This document shows, piece after piece, positions 60,401-64,000 of a DNA stretch of 64,000 bases. The translations under genes and the position numbers were made by a program. Within the stretch, counting starts at the first letter, position 1, and every line of letters starts with the position of its first letter. Below the pieces are notes generated by a model that saw only the letters and a program-made list of their open reading frames with translations, was not told where the DNA came from and ran no database searches. The stretch is from Vitis vinifera (Eukaryota > Streptophyta > Magnoliopsida > Vitales > Vitaceae): NCBI RefSeq assembly GCF_030704535.1, contig NC_081810.1, positions 6,892,501 to 6,956,500 on the forward strand. The letters are read 5' to 3'.

Positions 60401-62955
60401 CACCCCTAGAAGGCTATGAATTCCTAGTCCTCCCTCTTTCTTATTAGCACAACAAACTTTCCACTTCACCAAATGATGCCTTTTCTCCAAGGCTCCATCT
60501 CCCCAAAGAAAGTCCCTTTGTATCTTTTCAAGTCTTGCACTCACCTTCCGAGGAATGACAAAGATGGACATGAAAAAAATCGGAAGACTAGAAAGGGTGC
60601 TTTTGATCAAGGTAAGCCTCCCACCCCGTAGAGAGATATTGTCTCTTCCACATAGATAATTTTTTTTTAAATCTTTCTTCCACTATGTCCCATACCCTTA
60701 GGGATTTGAAAGAGGCACTCAAAGGAAGACCCAGATAAGAAGTGGGAAGCTTCTTAACCCCACAGCTAACTCCTCCATATTCTCTACCCTTTCGACGAGA
60801 ATAATCTCGCTTTTATCTATATTCACTTTTAAACCAGAAAGTGCGTCAAACCACACAAACACATAACTTAAATATTTCAGTTGGTAACTATTGGCCTCAC
60901 CAAAAATAAAGGTGTCGTCGACAAACAACAGGTGGGACACATCCCGCCCTTCTCCATCTTTTCTCCCGACCTCAAACCGCGAAATAAAACCCCCACTTCT
61001 GGCTTTGAGCAGCAACTAGCTAAGCACCTCCATGACCAAAATAAACAGGTAGGGAGACAACGGGTCGCCTTGTCTCAAACCCCTTGAGCTATGGAAGAAG
61101 CCTGAAGGAGTGCCATTGATTAGAACTGAAAAACTAGCTGTGGAAATGTTCCACTTGATCCAACTAATCCACTTTTCCTCAAACCCTATTTTAGACATAA
61201 CAAAAAGGAGGAAATCCCATTGACATGGTCGTACGCCTTCTCAATGTCCATTTTTAGGAGGAAACTGGGGATATTGCTCTTTAATCTTGAGTGAACGGCC
61301 TCACTGGCAATGAAGACTACATCAAATATTAGTCTATGCTGAATAAAGGCTTGCGGAAACTCCGAGACCACCTTCCCCACAACCGTCTTCAGCCTATTTG
61401 CCAACACCTTGGCTAACAACTTGTGCAAACCCCCAACCAAACTAATTGGTCTGAAATCTTTTAGATCCACAACTCCCCCACTTTTTGGAAACAAAACTAG
61501 GAAAGTAGAATTTAGGCTTCTCTGGAAAGTTCCACGACTACAGAACTCCCCAAAAAAGGTCATAATCTCAAATTTGGTGAACTCCCAGCAAAACTACCAA
61601 AAGGCCAAAATGAATCCGTCTGGGCCTGGTGCTTTGTGGCCTGAGAGACTGCAGAGGGCTTCAAAAACTTCATTTTCCATAAAAGGCAACTCTTAACTTT
61701 CTTGACTTTTCTTCCCCCAACACTCCAAATTGTAAACCCCTTACACTTGGTCTCCAATTCCCTGATTCTGACAACAAAGATTGGTAAGCCCTGCACACCC
61801 CAGCCCAAATCTTATTTTCATTGGTCAGTGTAACCCCTTTGATTTTCACTTTGGTTAATAAATTCCTCCTCGCATGGGCATGAGCCATCTTATGAAAAAA
61901 TTTGGTGTTCTTGTCTCCCTCCTTTAACCAAATTTCCTTAGACTTTTGTCTCCACGAAGTTTTTTTCAACAAAGCCCATTTCTTGTAATCCTCCAGAGCC
62001 CTTTTTTTGGCCTTTGCCTCAAGAGAAAGAGGGTTGCCCCTCTCCTTCGAATCCTAGAACTAAATGCGAGCAAAGGCTTCTGATCTGCTAACAGGGACAT
62101 TGCCAAAAACTTTTTTATTCCACTTTCTTAGATCATTTTTAAGAGCCTTCAACTTCTTGGCAAGGCAATGACTACTAGTGCCTGTAACTATATACTCAAT
62201 CCACCACATCATCAAAAAGTTTGTCAAGCATGAGTTTTTAATCTTGCATGAATCCACCTTATTTTTTCATAAAAATCATCAATAATGCATAAATGAGTTC
62301 TTTTAAAAACCTTCATAGCTGTTTAATTCTTTTTCCTTTTTAAAAACCTTCATAGAAGTGCGGTTCTTTTTTATTCAAAAGGTTTAGCTTTTAAAGGTCA
62401 ATGTGAAACTATATTTTATCCTCTTTGAGTAGCACCTTGACCTAGTCTTATGGGAGAACTCATTCTATATAATATAATCTTGAAAAAACCATTCTATAAA
62501 TTTCCTTTTTAGCTTCATTGCATTAAGTTGCATTGATTCTTCTTGATTGATCCAAGGTGATCTTCTTGCGTATGACATTTCAAGTTGAATGTTAAATACA
62601 AGCCTTTATTTTATTGTCATCAAAACTTATGTTTAATCAATGAGCTGACAAGTCTTGGAAGGCTTGGTTCAAATGAAGTGATTTCATTCCCATCCCAACA
62701 GGGCAAGGCCTTTGGATTCAAATATCTTTACATTAAACATCTTATATAGAACTTGAGATATAAAAATGGGGGTTGTTCTAATCATACAGTTTACTTTCAC
62801 AGTATCCTAACTATGCTTTTGATTCAGAAAATGAGAAAGTGGAAGGTGAGGAGCTACAAGAATGGTTGAAGATGGTTGTTGCACCTGCAGAGCTTACAAT
62901 CTTCATTAGAGGCAAGCAAGAACCTATTCACCCACTGCAAATAGGATCTGGATGA
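49016..62955 (+). CDS. FTSH9: Chloroplast ATP-dependent zinc metalloprotease FtsH7/9-type, 818 aa
   Basis: Thirteen exons: 49016-49882, 52331-52396, 52484-52618, 52738-52803, 53218-53403, 53492-53578, 53667-53780, 53858-53982, 54195-54303, 55574-55699, 56788-57111, 57197-57320 and 62828-62955 (TGA). Phases close at 819 codons. The N-terminus ([15 protein letters not shown]..., S/R-rich, few acidic residues) looks like a plastid transit peptide. Membrane segments are near 146-168 and 290-311. The AAA module has Walker A GLPGTGKT (380-387), Walker B IIFIDE (435-440) and the second region of homology ([20 protein letters not shown]). The zinc site is HEAGH (605-609), with the downstream Asp in [12 protein letters not shown]. 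It should unfold and degrade membrane proteins of the plastid envelope or thylakoid. Assignment to FTSH7/9 rests on the [18 protein letters not shown] block and C-terminal tail; 7 versus 9 is not resolved. Confidence 0.93.
49883..52330 (+). other. FTSH intron 1 (2.4 kb)
   Basis: Large first intron between the first-membrane-segment exon and the 22-codon second-helix exon (donor gtgagt, acceptor ttgcag). It holds no coding exon I can recognise. The G/C-richer part 51600-52080 may be an old repeat, but no end structure was found. Confidence 0.75.
53961..54137 (+). repeat. FTSH9: Tandem duplication covering the end of FTSH exon 8 and its splice donor
   Basis: The segment from ctatgaccactagcttcacc through gggtaatag, catcccattcagg-like sequence and a TG run (53961-54050) is repeated at 54052-54137 (ctatgaccactggcttcact, gggtaatag, aatcccattcagg, TG run). 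So 22 bases of coding sequence and the donor exist twice. Only the first donor is usable: reading past it meets TAA at once. Confidence 0.9.
54468..54700 (-). mobile_element. tRNA-derived SINE in FTSH intron 9
   Basis: On the minus strand the element begins cccaccagggtagccc. It has a pol III box A-like tagcccaattggta (54689-54676) and a perfect box B ggttcgaatcc (54627-54617), runs on with unrelated sequence, and ends in a poly-A tail (poly-T at 54469-54494 on the plus strand). G-rich flanks on both sides (ggctggggggta and gggtggggggcgta) may be an imperfect target duplication. Box A to box B spacing is as in tRNA-derived SINEs. Confidence 0.8.
56271..56300. repeat. TTTGACAC minisatellite
   Basis: About four tandem copies of a 9-base unit (gacactttg) in FTSH intron 10. 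No other feature nearby. Confidence 0.85.
57735..58445. repeat. Tandem duplication of about 375 bp in the last FTSH intron
   Basis: Two copies start after TTTA runs with atgttt(g)(a/g)tgaagagggtgg at 57770 and 58146. They share ggtgtggagtggggaaagat, gaaagccatgtggttatctt and gaatggggtgatgg. Divergence of maybe 10-15% by eye suggests an old event. The origin of the unit is not recognised. Confidence 0.85.
58745..62260 (-). mobile_element. 5'-truncated, decayed LINE (non-LTR) retrotransposon
   Basis: Minus-strand fragments follow the order of plant LINE ORF2. There is a pre-RT region (61972-61670, [20 protein letters not shown]) and RT (61563-60719) with [51 protein letters not shown] and the catalytic FVDD. 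A thumb follows (60610-60377, [17 protein letters not shown]). Next come an interrupted linker, the zf-RVT domain (59145-58936, [20 protein letters not shown]) and the tail ([18 protein letters not shown], ending at 58745). The frame is broken many times by stops and shifts. The apurinic endonuclease domain is missing, the usual result of incomplete reverse transcription. It lies antisense to FTSH. Confidence 0.88.
59400..59990 (+). mobile_element. Insertion splitting the LINE, LTR-like
   Basis: LINE-like translation stops at about 59990 (after [14 protein letters not shown]..) and resumes below about 59395 ([16 protein letters not shown]). The 0.6 kb between is unrelated. It contains tgtgacataagggggtccag (59682), a good TATA motif (ataaatataag, about 59857) and G/C-richer downstream sequence, which resembles a solo LTR in plus orientation. 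Exact ends and target duplication were not found. Confidence 0.4.
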
Positions 62956-64000
62956 TGCTACTGCATACATTACTTTCAGTGTGCATTGAAACATCGGTGG
63001 GGTATGGAGTTCCATTTTAGTCAGTATCTCCACACTGTTATGAAAGATGAGCTTCTCAATCACTCCAACATACCTTTATCAATGTATATTCCATCAAAGG
63101 AGATGTTGGGGTTTGTCTTAACATCTGCCACCCGGTTCTCTCTTCTTCCTCGTAATACAAAGGTTTAAAACCGGAAAAAAAAAAAGAAAAAAAAAAAAAG
63201 GAAAGAAGTGGAGGAACAGCTCTAGAGTCAATACTACGGGAGCTTTGTCAAGTCTCCCACCATTTTAACATCTAATGAGAGTCTTGGGTCCTTGTGTTTA
63301 ATATAATGCAGATTGCTCTCCAAAGCAGTTGTACATCTAGTTATTATTTCAGTGGTCCAGTGTTCAGCCGTTTGCAATTTGTAATCTTTTTGTTTTGCTG
63401 TACAAACTATGCATCCATTAATTATATAATATTGCATACTTTTCGGAAGATTTCTCGAATTATTGGACGTATAGCAGGAAAAGGATCTGCTAACTTTGTG
63501 TAACTGCATTAGAAGATGTTGCTTGTTTTAGAAGGAGATATTGGCTGTAGAAGTTTTGTTGCATCTACTTCCTATCCGAAAAAAGGAAAAATGTTGAATC
63601 TAGTCTGGTTTCTTCAATATTTTGTTTTTACCACTGGATTGGGTTTTTTCCTTGCTGTAGGTTTGTTAGAACCAGTTGTGCAACTGGGTCCGGTTGCATT
63701 GATAGCTTAAGCCAAGCCTAAGAACTATTGTAAAAGAGTGCTATTGGAAAATAATTTGGGGCAACATATTTTGGAATGGGCAAAAAGATTGACTGATTTG
63801 AATTTATTCCTAGATGATTGGAAGCAAATTCTTTTGGCTCGTAAGCGTTAGCCAACTTGGAATTTTAGCTCAAGTTTTTTTTTTAAATAATTTTTGGTTG
63901 TTAAAAATAGAAAATTATTTGTCAGATCCAAATATATTTAGTAACTATTTTAAGTATCATAGTTTTTTAGAACTAGTTTTAAAAATAGCTCTTACCATGA
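62956..64000. other. FTSH 3' flank
   Basis: About 1 kb after the FTSH stop codon, probably beginning with its 3'UTR. It contains an A-rich tract at 63174-63200. Small ORFs have no recognisable domains. No further gene starts before the window ends. Confidence 0.5.

Larger units (their letters stand above)
57321..62827 (+). other. FTSH9: FTSH last intron (5.5 kb), inflated by mobile DNA
   Basis: Separates the [15 protein letters not shown] exon from the final 43-codon exon (donor gtacta, acceptor gattcag). It contains a tandem duplication (57735-58445) and a minus-strand LINE (about 58745-62260) with an insertion in it. Without these the intron would be roughly 1 kb. Confidence 0.85.

Overview
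The window is nuclear DNA of a dicot plant. The genes are split by GT-AG introns, the spacers are very AT-rich, and there are plant-only families (NAC, laccase, NPF transporter, DIVARICATA-type MYB, chloroplast FtsH). The protein sequences and the TE-swollen introns suggest grapevine (Vitis) or a close relative. That is a judgement from recognition, not from a search. There is no prokaryotic content, CRISPR array, rRNA or true tRNA gene.

Layout. 1-0.9 kb: a minus-strand NAC gene with a broken first exon, running off the left edge. 2.9-3.8 kb: a small two-exon membrane protein gene (minus). 4.7-6.9 kb: an NPF8/PTR peptide transporter (minus), with a probable 5'UTR intron reaching to 8.55 kb. 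8.7-15 kb: AT-rich spacer with MITE-like repeats. 15.2-18.1 kb: a six-exon laccase (plus). 18.1-28 kb: spacer with repeat remnants and a truncated Ty1/copia element (minus). 28.7-30.0 kb: a DIVARICATA-like MYB (plus). 33.0-37.9 kb: a nine-exon GH3 beta-glucosidase (minus). 38.4-39.6 kb: a MULE-like element with long inverted repeats and a 9-bp target duplication. 40.1-40.4 kb: a sugar-transporter pseudogene fragment. 41.3-46.1 kb: an acidic two-TM protein whose 3' exons look like in-frame duplicates of each other. 49.0-63.0 kb: a 13-exon chloroplast FtsH7/9 protease (plus). Its intron 9 holds a tRNA-derived SINE, and its 5.5-kb last intron holds a tandem duplication and a 5'-truncated LINE that is itself interrupted.

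The genes are ordinary, mostly unrelated single-copy plant genes and do not form a pathway or cluster. Loose themes are cell wall and phenolic chemistry (laccase, GH3) and transport (NPF, dead sugar carrier). I reconstructed splice junctions by hand from GT/AG sites, reading phase and family conservation. In all six intact gene models the exon phases close exactly. I found no clearly novel biological system. The most unusual items are the exon-duplicated acidic protein gene, the doubled start region of the transporter, the duplicated splice-donor segment in FTSH, and the layered TE insertions in the last FTSH intron.
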